Origin: Aplectana chamaeleonis
Taxonomy: Eukaryota; Nematoda; Chromadorea; Rhabditida; Cosmocercidae
DNA length: 64,000 nucleotides
Direction: 5' to 3'
Assembly (NCBI GenBank): GCA_029168955.1
Contig: JAPDOI010000894.1
Coordinates: 124,001-188,000 of the forward strand
Of this stretch, positions 47,245 through 57,400 are shown one piece after another. Numbering within the stretch: position 1 is the first letter of the stretch; every line of letters starts with the position of its first letter. A program made the translations under genes and the position numbers. A model generated the notes under the pieces. That model saw nothing but the letters and a program-made list of their open reading frames with translations. It did no database searches and was not told the DNA's origin.

Positions 47245-48656
47245 CATCATCATCATCAATCGCTTTATTTTACAATAAAGAAACATACATGGTGTATGTG
47301 AAGAGGTTGTAGCTTCACATGTACGATAAAATAAAATAGAAAAAATGAATGAATGAATGGAGATAGTCCACCCATGCAAGTAAACGGGTAGACAAGTAGG
47401 AAAACACACGTAAAACGACTCCTAAAAGTGATAGCACTCTGAACTTAAAGCTCTCACAAAATGAATGGCCGTCTGTCCCATGTATTGACCTGAGATCAAA
47501 CTTGGACAGGCGACATTTGAAAATCGAAAAGTTTTTTGCTCCGACAATTTCCAGAGGCAATTTGTTCCAAATTCGTATAACCCGGTAGGCAAAGGAATGC
47601 AGTACGCCGGATTTTGTGGTGAATGCACGTTTGAGCTGGAAACCATGTTGGCGAGAGCGAGCACAGTGGCGAGTAAACGCAAAAGTGCTCTCAAAAGGAA
47701 TGTCACTAAAACCATTAACTATCCTATAACATAAACGTAGATCAAACTCAGCTCTCCTGTATCGTAAGGTTTCAATCCCTAACATTTTTAATCTAGTCGT
47801 ATAATCTGACACTTCTCGCCCAGGAAATAATTCGATAAAAACGCGTTCTGAGTATCGTCTTTGCACGTTTTCAACGATTTCGTCATCTTCAGCCGAAGAT
47901 GGTGACCAAACCTGCGTGCAGTATTCCAACAATGGCCGGCAGTAGACAACGAATGCTTTCCTATAGTGCTCGAGGCAGGGGTGTTGCAGGGACCTGAGTA
48001 TACAATTAGCCACACGAGAAGCTTTTTTCGAAATTTCCTTGCAGTGGGATTCCCACCGGAGGTCGGTGCTAATGAGCACACCCAGGTCCCTGATAGTCTC
48101 GCGCACCGGAAGCACAACATTGTTCAGGCGTAAGATGCATTCGTGTTGGAAATTGATGTGCAACAAGTTGCATTTCTCCTCAGATAGCTGCAACTGCCAT
48201 TGTTTGGACCAGTCGGCAAGCCGATTCAAGTCACATTGAAGTTCGTGAAAATCGATAGCGGGATTTCGAAGAGGGCGATATATTTTCAGATCATCAGCGA
48301 AAAGCTTACATGTGCTAGACAATTCGTCCGAGATATCGTTCACATAGATAAGGAATAGTAAAGGACCCAAAACGCTACCCTGTGGTACCCCGCTGGCGAT
48401 TTGACAGGGATGAGAGCAAAAGTTGCCAATTTTGACTCTGAAATCACGAGATGTCAGAAAGGATTTCAACCACTTCAAAATGTCTCCGCAAATGCCGTAC
48501 CCCTCGAGTTTGAGAAGCAATTTAGCATGACTGACCGTGTCAAAAGCTTTGGCATAGTCGATGTACACAATATCTGTCTGGCAGTCTTCATTCAAAGCTG
48601 AACACCAGTCGTGAAACGATGATACTAAGTGGGACAAAGTTGATCTACCAGGTAGA
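47245..48656 (-). mobile_element. CR1-type LINE CR1-D (5'-truncated), nested in J6
   Basis: It lies on the minus strand and starts in RT at GFLPGRSTLSHL. It ends with a 3' UTR and a (GAT)n tail, seen as CATCATCATCATC at 47245. J6 reads ...TGGTATTTATCT before it and ATCTGTGCCTGTAC after it, so the target duplication is about 4 bp (ATCT). Confidence 0.85.
47315..48637 (-). CDS. CR1-D reverse transcriptase, C-terminal 440 residues, uninterrupted
   Basis: It lacks the RT N-terminus but is open to the end. Palm motifs: DIVYIDYAKAFDTVSHAKLL, ASGVPQGSVLGPLLFLIYVN and catalytic KLFADDLKIYRP. Then LGVLISTDLRW, the connection region (YCRPLLEYCTQVWSP) and RYSERVFIELFPG. A truncated copy cannot move on its own. 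The lack of any stop over 440 codons points to a recent insertion from an active parent. Confidence 0.85.
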   Translation of the reverse strand: MSHLVSSFHDWCSALNEDCQTDIVYIDYAKAFDTVSHAKLLLKLEGYGICGDILKWLKSFLTSRDFRVKIGNFCSHPCQIASGVPQGSVLGPLLFLIYVNDISDELSSTCKLFADDLKIYRPLRNPAIDFHELQCDLNRLADWSKQWQLQLSEEKCNLLHINFQHECILRLNNVVLPVRETIRDLGVLISTDLRWESHCKEISKKASRVANCILRSLQHPCLEHYRKAFVVYCRPLLEYCTQVWSPSSAEDDEIVENVQRRYSERVFIELFPGREVSDYTTRLKMLGIETLRYRRAEFDLRLCYRIVNGFSDIPFESTFAFTRHCARSRQHGFQLKRAFTTKSGVLHSFAYRVIRIWNKLPLEIVGAKNFSIFKCRLSKFDLRSIHGTDGHSFCESFKFRVLSLLGVVLRVFSYLSTRLLAWVDYLHSFIHFFYFILSYM

Positions 48657-48873
48657 AAACCATCTGTGCCTGTACGCCGATGACATCACTATCGTATGCA
48701 CGGACTAGATTACTGATCGAGCCACTGCAACCATGAATTACTGACTTCGGGCCCTGGCAGTGTATCTCAAATCAAAGTCGCTGACTGTCTCTGACTCCGT
48801 GTCAAGTGCTACCCTATGTACAACGGCTACTATCGCACATCGGCTTCATCCCAAGGTCGTCTGGGATGGCCAC

Positions 48874-49931
48874 CAGGGATGTGCGTAATAGAAATTTTGC
48901 AATTCGTTAGTCGTTCAACCGGCCAAAACCCTCGTTAGTCGTTGGTCGTTAAAAGTGTAGGCTTTGCTAATAAGCAGAGTTCAGGCAGACGAAACCCTTA
49001 TGATTAGAAAAAAAAGAAGGAAGGCATGGAGTTGTGTGTTTTCCAAAACATTCATGGCCATTAAACACAGAACTTGGATTGAGCTGTGAACAAATTAAAA
49101 TATGAATGAAATACAATACCCGAGGGCGCGTTTTTATCAGTTTTTGTCCTTTTTTTTCGATGAGAAAAGAAACAGTATGGTAAAACGAAGAAACCTTAAG
49201 CTCTTCGTTTTCTTTAAAAAAATTGCCGTTTTGCGCTATATGAAGTTCAATAAAATTTAGACCGTGGTGACAACACGGAGAACTGCACAGAGTTTGCACT
49301 AATTGTTCTTTGCCCATCGTTGCGAGCAGAGCGCGCGCATGGTTTGGAGCTTGTTTTCATTATGGGAGAAAGCTCGGAAGAAATCAACACCCAAATGAAA
49401 ATTTCACCCACTGAGGTGTCCAAGCATCACTTGATAGAAATCCCATCTGTCGAAGTATCAAGTGCTCAGTACTAAAATCAGACTATCGTGGTGTGAAAGC
49501 AATAAGTGCCCCAGATCGCTAATGCTTAACGCAGTCCTCGTATCACTGATGATATTGTCCTCTGTAAAAATCTCAGTTGGAGTCGATCAGTGTCGGAACT
49601 AGTTCAGTGAGCCTACCATAATGTCGCGCAACCGACACGAAGTGGCACAAGTGCTGTGCCGAATCTTGCGCAACGTTTGGCTGGGGTCATTATGCCGGGC
49701 TCCAGAATTGTGAATGAGTGTCAGTTTAAAGAATAAATGCTGAAGACTTAATTTGTTCTGCAACACCCACCTCGAACAAGCAACAGGAAACTACATATAT
49801 GTATCAATCTTGATGTAATCCACGGGTTGGGGCTCGATGTGAATGTTACTGATTTTCTAACGAATTTTGGGATAGCTTACGAAAATATTTTTGATTTCGT
49901 TAAACGTTAGTCGTAATTACGCACATCCCTG
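48874..49931. mobile_element. hAT-type element H4, nested in J6
   Basis: The termini CAGGGATGTGCGTAAT and ATTACGCACATCCCTG are perfect inverted repeats with an exact 8-bp duplication ATGGCCAC (48866-48873 and 49932-49939). J4 at about 42775-42785 shows the empty site. 1058 bp with no transposase. Subterminal TTAGTCGTT words recur at both ends. Confidence 0.9.
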
Positions 49932-50022
49932 ATGGCCACGAGCTGCCACTATCTAAGCATCCTCGACTGTTCGGACTTTTCCTGAACCCCTCTCTACGAT
50001 TCCACGAGAATACGCGTATACG

Positions 50023-50400
50023 TTATACTTGTTCCGAATCGAATAATCGGATGAGTATCCGACTGTTTCAGTCGGATAAAAAAGTCGACTTTTTATTCGA
50101 CAAGTCGGTTATTCGAAAAAGTGCGATATCCGACTACAGTCGAAAAGTCGAATATTCGAAAAAGTGCGATATCCGACTACAGTCGAAAAGTCGAATATTC
50201 GAAAAAGGGCGATATCCGACTACAGTCGAAAAGTCGAATATTCGAAAAAGGGCGATATCCGACTACAGTCGAAAAGTCGAATATTCGAAAAGGTGTGATA
50301 TCCGACTACAGTCGAAAAGTCGAATATTCGAAAATGTGCAATATCCGACTATAGTCGAAAAGTCGGATATTCGAAATAAATTCCATCTGGAACAAGTATA
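50023..50400 (+). mobile_element. Tandem-repeat TIR element S2, nested in J6
   Basis: It runs from TTATACTTGTTCC to GGAACAAGTATA, flanked by GTATACG on both sides (50016-50022 and 50401-50407). The J4 equivalent near 42860 is the empty site. The core is a 43-bp unit repeated about six times at exact 43-bp spacing (GATATCCGAC at 50125, 50168, 50211, 50254, 50297, then a variant at 50340). The left unique part is shared with S1. Confidence 0.85.
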
Positions 50401-51249
50401 GTATACGTGCTGCCTCAGCCAACTCGCGCAACAACATTCTGCGCGCTTTGGCTGGAACTTCCTGGAGCAGCACGAAGGAAGACTCCGAGACCTCTTGGTG
50501 CCGGTTGCAGAGAGCACAGAATACTGCCCTCAGGCTTATCACTGGATGTCACAAGTCGACGCCTACTCCGCATCTTCACCAGGAAACCGGCCTACTCCCT
50601 GTAAAACAGCACTGCTTACTTCAGTCTCAGCAGTTTCTCATAAGTATTGTCAAGAGCCCGACCCATCTAAACTACCATCTTCTGTCGTCCGGCCCCCACC
50701 CAAGAAGCATACGCACGCCGCTCAGTGCTTCTCTGTCTGCAGTCAATCAACAACGCTGAGCTACATCTGAGCTCTAGCGCAAAAAACTCCAGATGGCCGA
50801 GCATATGCGCTTCGTGGCAGAATACCTGTCCGCTGCTCAGCCAAACTTCATATATGGTGGCGTGCCCCCCCCTAGTCGACGACAGCGAAGCTGATCTACC
50901 GAGACGCATCCGTACAATCATCGCTGATCTGTGATGCGGTCACTCTTCATGTCTACAGTCCTACGCTCATCGGATTGACCAGTCAGTCCCAGGTAAATGC
51001 CCCGATTGTCAATGTGCTGGACATGATTCATAGCATCTATTTTTTCATGTCCAGCCAGACCTACAACCTTGTCTGCTCGAGATCTCTTATACAAGCCGTG
51101 TGAGGTGACTACCTTCTCACGCCTCTGATGCGATGCTCTGTTCATGGCTGACAAGAAGAAGAAGAACGCACAAGCAAAATAATCGATAATTCACCAGTGA
51201 AACCGGGCCATAGGCAACAAAATAGGTACATACTTTTCGAAAAACAATA

Positions 51250-51255
51250 TTTATT
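51250..51255 (-). terminator. Polyadenylation signal of ucr-2
   Basis: AATAAA on the minus strand, about 120 nt after the stop codon. Confidence 0.75.
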
Positions 51256-51375
51256 TGGAAAAAAATGACGATGACACCGTAAAAACTCTCTATCTAATAG
51301 CCTGAGGGCCGAACAAATCGAATTTGCTCCCCACACATGAGGATCAATAACCACTACATCTGCGGAATACAACAT

Positions 51376-51480
51376 CTACAATGTGTCCACATATGGGACC
51401 TCATCGACATTTCCGTAAGAAGAGAGGGAGAATTTGCTGGCCAGCTTCTTCGCCGCCGCCTCAACCTCACCAGCCGTCAC
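51376..51480 (-). CDS. ucr-2: ucr-2 last exon
   Basis: Acceptor GATTTCAG. Encodes VTAGEVEAAAKKLASKF to VPYVDTL and a TAG stop. Confidence 0.9.
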   Translation of the reverse strand: MTAGEVEAAAKKLASKFSLSSYGNVDEVPYVDTL

Positions 51481-54400
51481 CTGAAATCAATCAATACGTG
51501 CCGCGTTATGTTGACCATTTGGTAGGTGCGCTGAACCAATCAATGCCTGTATAAACTAACCTGCTGCACTGCCTCCAGAATAGCTCCCTCAGTAGTCAGA
51601 CCAGCAAGAATCTGAGCGGCACGATCAATCGACGCTGGGTAGGAGTGAGCCATGTCCCGGAGCAGTTCATTCGTGGCTCGGCGCTTCGCAGCTGAAAGTT
51701 GGTACTTCATGTTTTTTTTCTATGAAAAACTACTCACAGATAAACTAAGCTTACAAGTAGCATACTTGATCAATTAAAAAAACGGCGGATATGGTTGGTT
51801 CCCATGAGGGATTCAACGGCAACGCGGCTAAGCATGGGGTGTAATAAGTATCGATCGAAGCTCTGCTCCATATAGCCTACCTTGAAAAAGTAAGCCGGGG
51901 GCCGTATGCACATCTCTCCCCGCACGTCCCCATCTCCGCGAAGCCACTCTGTGATTGGTCATCAGACGAAATTGGCCAATCATGGATGGCCTTCGCGGGG
52001 ACGGGGACGCGCGGGGAAAGATGTGCATGCGGCCCCGGGTGGCGACCGCATCGCGCGATTCAAGTAGATCACAAGGCAATTTTCTTAGTTTCTCCGGCGA
52101 CATTTTAGCTTTCCTTTTCAAATTTTATGACCGATTGGACCGTATAGTGAACGAAGAATTCCAAACAGTAGAAGAAAAGTCGTCGGCGGCACTAGGAAAA
52201 CTCACTTACGATCCGCTTCAACCGCGCCGCGCGATCACCCACCTGGTTTACTTTTTCGAAATAGGCTGTAGCTGCGATGCAGCTCACTCCTTCGAGGAAG
52301 ACGGACAGACATGAAACTTTGATTGTTTTGGAACTTCGAAAACAACAAAATTTCTCCGAAAATCCCAAATCAAGGAACTTTGAAATTTTACTTTTCTGAA
52401 ATTCGCAAATGAATGATTAGCCTTTGATAAGATCATTGAAAATTCCCAGTAAAACATTTTTTTTCATGAATAACCCTGATTCGAGTTTGACGGATGCAAG
52501 AATTTTTCTAATGAAACATTTCAAAATGTCAAATGAGAAACATTTCCTAATAAGATCTTTAAAAAACTGCCAGTGGATTTTATCCTCAATTTGAAAGAAA
52601 GAAATTTCAAAACGAACCAATAAACTCGAAAGCCTGCTTTACACGCAATTCGAAAAAAAAAACTGGACATTTTGATAACAATTTCAAATACACCAATACA
52701 ATTTTACAGTATTTTGGTATAACCGTACACCGAAAATGGTTCGAACGCTCCAGAAATCGAATATTCCGATTTTGAACAAAATCCGAAACCAAAAAAGAGT
52801 CAAAATTTCTGAATGGAGTGAATATTTTGAGAACCGCATACTTCAATTTCCCACTCTAATCGATTCAGATAGGATTTTTAGGAAATTCCGAAATTCCTGG
52901 ACCAATAGAAAATCCATAAACAATCTTTTTAAATTCCAGGAAAATAAATTTTCCATATAAAGCCTCTTAGAGTCTCTCAATGATTTTATTTTTCAAATTA
53001 CATGGCCCAACGGGTTTTTGCTCGGGAGGAAAAAAAATCATAAGAATCTTTCTTCTCTAACCGTTCCAAAGACAATCGAGAAATTTTTATCAAAATTTCG
53101 AAAACACGAGCACAGCTGAACAATATTTAAGTGGCTGCGCACTCGGTATCTTATATAAAAAGAATCACCACAGAACATTGCTCAAAAACTCCCAAATATG
53201 AATATTTTGATTTTTCGAACAAACCAAAATTCAGATAAACCAGAAAAAAATCAAAATTTCTGAAAGAATTCAATATTTTAGAACCCAAATAATGTCAGTC
53301 CTCCAGTTGGTTGACATAGAATTAATTTTATGAGAAAAAAAAAATCAAAAATATCATAGATCAAAGGGATTTTTGTTGACCATCAACTCTTTAGTTCGAG
53401 ACTGCATGAATTTTCTTGAAAAAATTTTCGAGATCATTGAAATGTTTTTTCTCGATCAACTGATCCACATTTTTCACTGAACTATCGAATTCCGGGACCT
53501 AACCAGCATTCCATCGAAAAAATTCGACAATTACCACTTTTCGAGTGAAAGAAAACGAATGTTACGATTTTTTTCGGAAAGAATCGAAGGAGCCCTAAAT
53601 GAATTCACCGTATCGAGAACAGATTGATGCAAATTCTATAGCTAATCAGTTTAGAAAAAAATTCTACGAAAAATAACAAAATTCTCAATTCAATGAATTT
53701 TTCGTCACCCGTCCTTTTGTGATTCCCGCACAAAAAAATATCTTCAATATCCGAATAAAAATTCTTCAAGGGAAAAAGTCTTTCAAATTTTCTAAAATGT
53801 TCAAAAAAATTTTCGGAATCTTCAAAATGTTTGTCGCTATATGGAATTATCCCCATCTTTTTTTGAACGAATAAATTCAGCCACCTCTTCTAATTCGAAA
53901 AACATTCCAAGCTTTTTCAAAGATGCGAATAAATTGCCGGTTACGGAGTGAAATTCCGGTGCGGAAAATTTTCCGGATGATAACCGCGCTGAGACCACGT
54001 GGTCCCAGCGCGATTCACTTTGTCCTGCCACGACTATCATCGTGTTGCTTGATGCAACAGCGGTTGTCCGCAAACGCGGACCGGAATTTCGCTCAGATAA
54101 CGACAGCAACTAAACTTTTTCACTGAATATTCGACTGTCACCGCCTGAAATTGCTCGAATACTTTTGTTACAGAAACAGAACATTCTTGTTTCCCGAATA
54201 AACCGAAACCTCAAATACAACTAACCCAATTTTCAAAATTCGAACTTCACCCCTTCCTCCACAGTTAATGTCTATTAATATTAATGTAGATACCTGCATC
54301 GATTGAATTTTTTTTCCATAGAATTTGATCTTGTTTAAATGTTCTTGTCGTTAACAATATAATATCATATGATATTTTAGACACAAAAACATTGGAACCC

Positions 54401-57400
54401 CTTCCAAAAATCACTTTTTTGATGAAACCTCAAATCACCACTGCCTCAAATAGGAAAATGTCAATATGACGAGAATATAATAAAAATTCACAATTTTTGA
54501 CAGATTTTAGTACGTTTGATATTTCATGCACAACAGGGCAATATACCATTTTATTCGCACACTTTTTGCCTTTCACCGTTTTAATATTGCCGATTTTTTC
54601 AGAAATCTTACGGCTCCCAAACTAATTTTTGGCAACATAAACCTTTCCAATCAAGCAGTCTGCGGAAGATAAATTCTAACTAAAACGCTCAATTCAACCT
54701 CCGAATCATTTTTCTGTTTTCTTTTGTTATCTTGAAGACAACCTCACGCTAATCAGAATGGTGTCTCCAGATTCGCTCAGAACTTGCCACGAACGGAATT
54801 ATGCTGCCTCAAAAGTTGCATAAATTTGAGTGGATGAGTTGTCCGAGATCTGTATTGCCCGTCACAGTGGGCGAACCCCGTCGAAATATCATCAAAGGGG
54901 CGTGGCAAAGCGGCGCCTTGCAGTGGGCGTGCGAGGGAAGCTTCTTCCTAAATCTAGCTTTTTTCAAAGAACTTTGAGCTCACACTTGGCAGTTGTTAAA
55001 CAGTGAGGGTCTACTTCACGATTATACAAAAACCTCAGATTTTCACCCTGAGTTTGGACCAGGCCTTTTCAGCTAAACGACAGCCAATCTTTTTTCTTTC
55101 AAAAATCAACAATATTTGAATGTACCTTCAATATCAGTGCACTTGTAGCTCTTGATAGCCGCCGCGGCAACTGTGACTGCCTTGCTCACATGTGAACCAT
55201 CAGCCACAATGTATACTCCCGCGAGACCTCCATCCTGATACGCAGCCTGGAACGCTGACGAACCGGCAAGACCACCCACAGCCCTAAGGACAGCAGAGTT
55301 TCCAGCTGATCCAGAGAATCTAAACAATTGAATTTAAAACGAAAATGTCACACCTCTTGGAACTCGCATCTTGTCAAGGCCCTGGGTTTTTACAACCCTT
55401 CCCCCCCCCTCCTCGAGGTGGGAGGGTCACCACATGGACATTTTTTTACTATGGGCTTAAAGCCACAGTCCAAGCTCAGAATCGATTTTTCGTTTCTATG
55501 CCTATCTTGGAGAAAATTTCACGCTGATCACAATGGTGTCTCCAGAATCGCTCAGAACTCACTACGAACTGAGTTACCGCTCCCCAAAAATTTTAAATTT
55601 TAACTGGCAGAGATTCGCGGACGAGTTGTCTCGAGCCTATATTTCCTTGTTATTCGCAGCTACCATTCTTAAGCAGGTCACGATATAAAGCCAGACCGAA
55701 AACAAGAGGAAGAACATAGATTTTGAATAAAATCATTTGCGCGTCTCTTCCCTATTGAGGTCGGAAACCTGCCAGTGGGCGTTGCCCATTTTTTCTTTCA
55801 AGGGGGCGTGGCCGACTTTTTCCCGCTTTTTCTCGCTTACTTGTGCGAATTGAGATTTCACGCTTGGCAGGGTTGCTATAAGCGGCGACCGGACAAAATA
55901 TCAAAAATTACCTCTGAGGTTGGAATGTGCCTTTAAGGAAGCCAATCAGACAACAAAATGGGCCGGCTGCTTTTCAAGGAATTCACTTTAATTACAGTAC
56001 TGCACAGTCGACTGCTGAATGTTCATAGGGGGGTCATGCGTCGTTTTACTTGAGTCTTGAAGAGGTCATAAGATACCGAGAGGTCTTTGAAGGAACGTGA
56101 ATTCAGTAAGGGTGTCGCCTATGGTTTTCGGAGAAAAAATCTGACAGAGTCGTAATTCCATTAAATCGAGGTACAGGAGGAGGGGAGGGGGTCGCGCGTT
56201 ACCAGAAGGGTCGTAAAAAACAAAATACCAGGTTGTTCAATGAGTTTTGTCGTTCGATAAGAGAGGGCGTTGCTACTAGCCCAATTTTTTTTGTTTTGTT
56301 GGTACACTCTTCATATGAAAGTGTGTGAAGTTTCGTTCCAATCTGTCCATTCATTCTTTGTTTACAAGCCATATAGTGTCACCGTGTCACAGCAATGGAA
56401 TAAATTGAATATCGCGCCGTGATAAAATTCATATTTTTGGAAGATAAGATATGAAAAGAAATTCACGAACAGATGTTTTTGTGTATGATGATCGTTCACC
56501 TACAATTAGAACATTAGAAAGATGGAGGGCTCAATTTAAACGTAGCCGTACAAGCCTTGAAGACGATCCACGTGAAGGACGTCCAAAAAGCGCAACAACA
56601 CCAGAAATCATGTCCAAATACAGGATATGTTTTTGGAAGATCGTCGATTGACTGAGAGATTTAGTAGAGACTCTACACATCTCATTAGGCAGTAAGAGCC
56701 ACATTTTAGGTGAAATTTTGGGTTTTAGAAAGCTGTGTGCACAATGGGTGCCGCATTCGCTAACAATGGAACAAAAACACATTCGAATGCGACTTTCTCA
56801 GCCACATTTGGAGCGTTTTAAAAGGGTTAAAGTGGATTTTGTGCGTCGGTTCATCACTATGGATGAGATTTGGGTCTATCACCATGATCCTCAATTAAAA
56901 CAAGAGGCTAAAGAGTGGTGTGAACCTGGTTGTTCGCCTTCGAAACGAGTTCATGTTCGGAAATCGGCCAAGAATGTTACGGCATCAGTTTTTTTGGGAT
57001 GCGGAAGGAATTTCGTTTGTGGATTACTTGCAAACTAGTATAACAATTAATTCTGAATATTATTGCAACCCTTTGGACCAGCTGTAGGAAAAAATTCGTG
57101 AAAAAAGACCTGGTTTGCAGAAGAAAAATCCTTTTTCATAAGGACAAAGCACCGTGTCACAAGATCATTTTGACAATGGCTAAAATCCATGAATTAAAGT
57201 TCAAATTGTTGAAGCATCCACCGTATTCACCATATTTGGCCCCCAGCGACTTCCATTTGTTTCCAGAACCCAAAAAGTTTATGCGTGGCAAGCGTTTTTC
57301 ATCAATTGAAGAGGTCATAACGGCTGTTGAAGCGTATTTTGCAGACCTTCCGGATTCTCACTTCAGGGATGGGATCCACAGATTGGAGGATCGTTGGAGC

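Larger units (their letters stand above)
46980..51166 (+). mobile_element. LINE J6, fourth copy of the array, with three nested insertions
   Basis: This J4-like, 5'-truncated copy begins directly on the (AAG)n tail of J5 with LVVAIDLTTAFHS. It is cut by CR1-D (47245-48656), H4 (48874-49931) and S2 (50023-50400). Pieces at 48657-48873, 49940-50022 and 50408-51166 continue the same reading. It ends ACAAGAAGAAGAAGAA. Confidence 0.85.

Noticed and set aside
50125..50349. Regular 43-bp repeats resembling a CRISPR array
   Set aside because: Units are contiguous with no unique spacers, lie inside a TIR element in a eukaryotic LINE, and have a target duplication.
51711..51722. Alternative ucr-2 exon start at the ATG near 51710
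   Set aside because: Using the acceptor CATAG just upstream breaks phase with the preceding exon; the CTTTCAG acceptor at 51692 fits phase and the expected protein.
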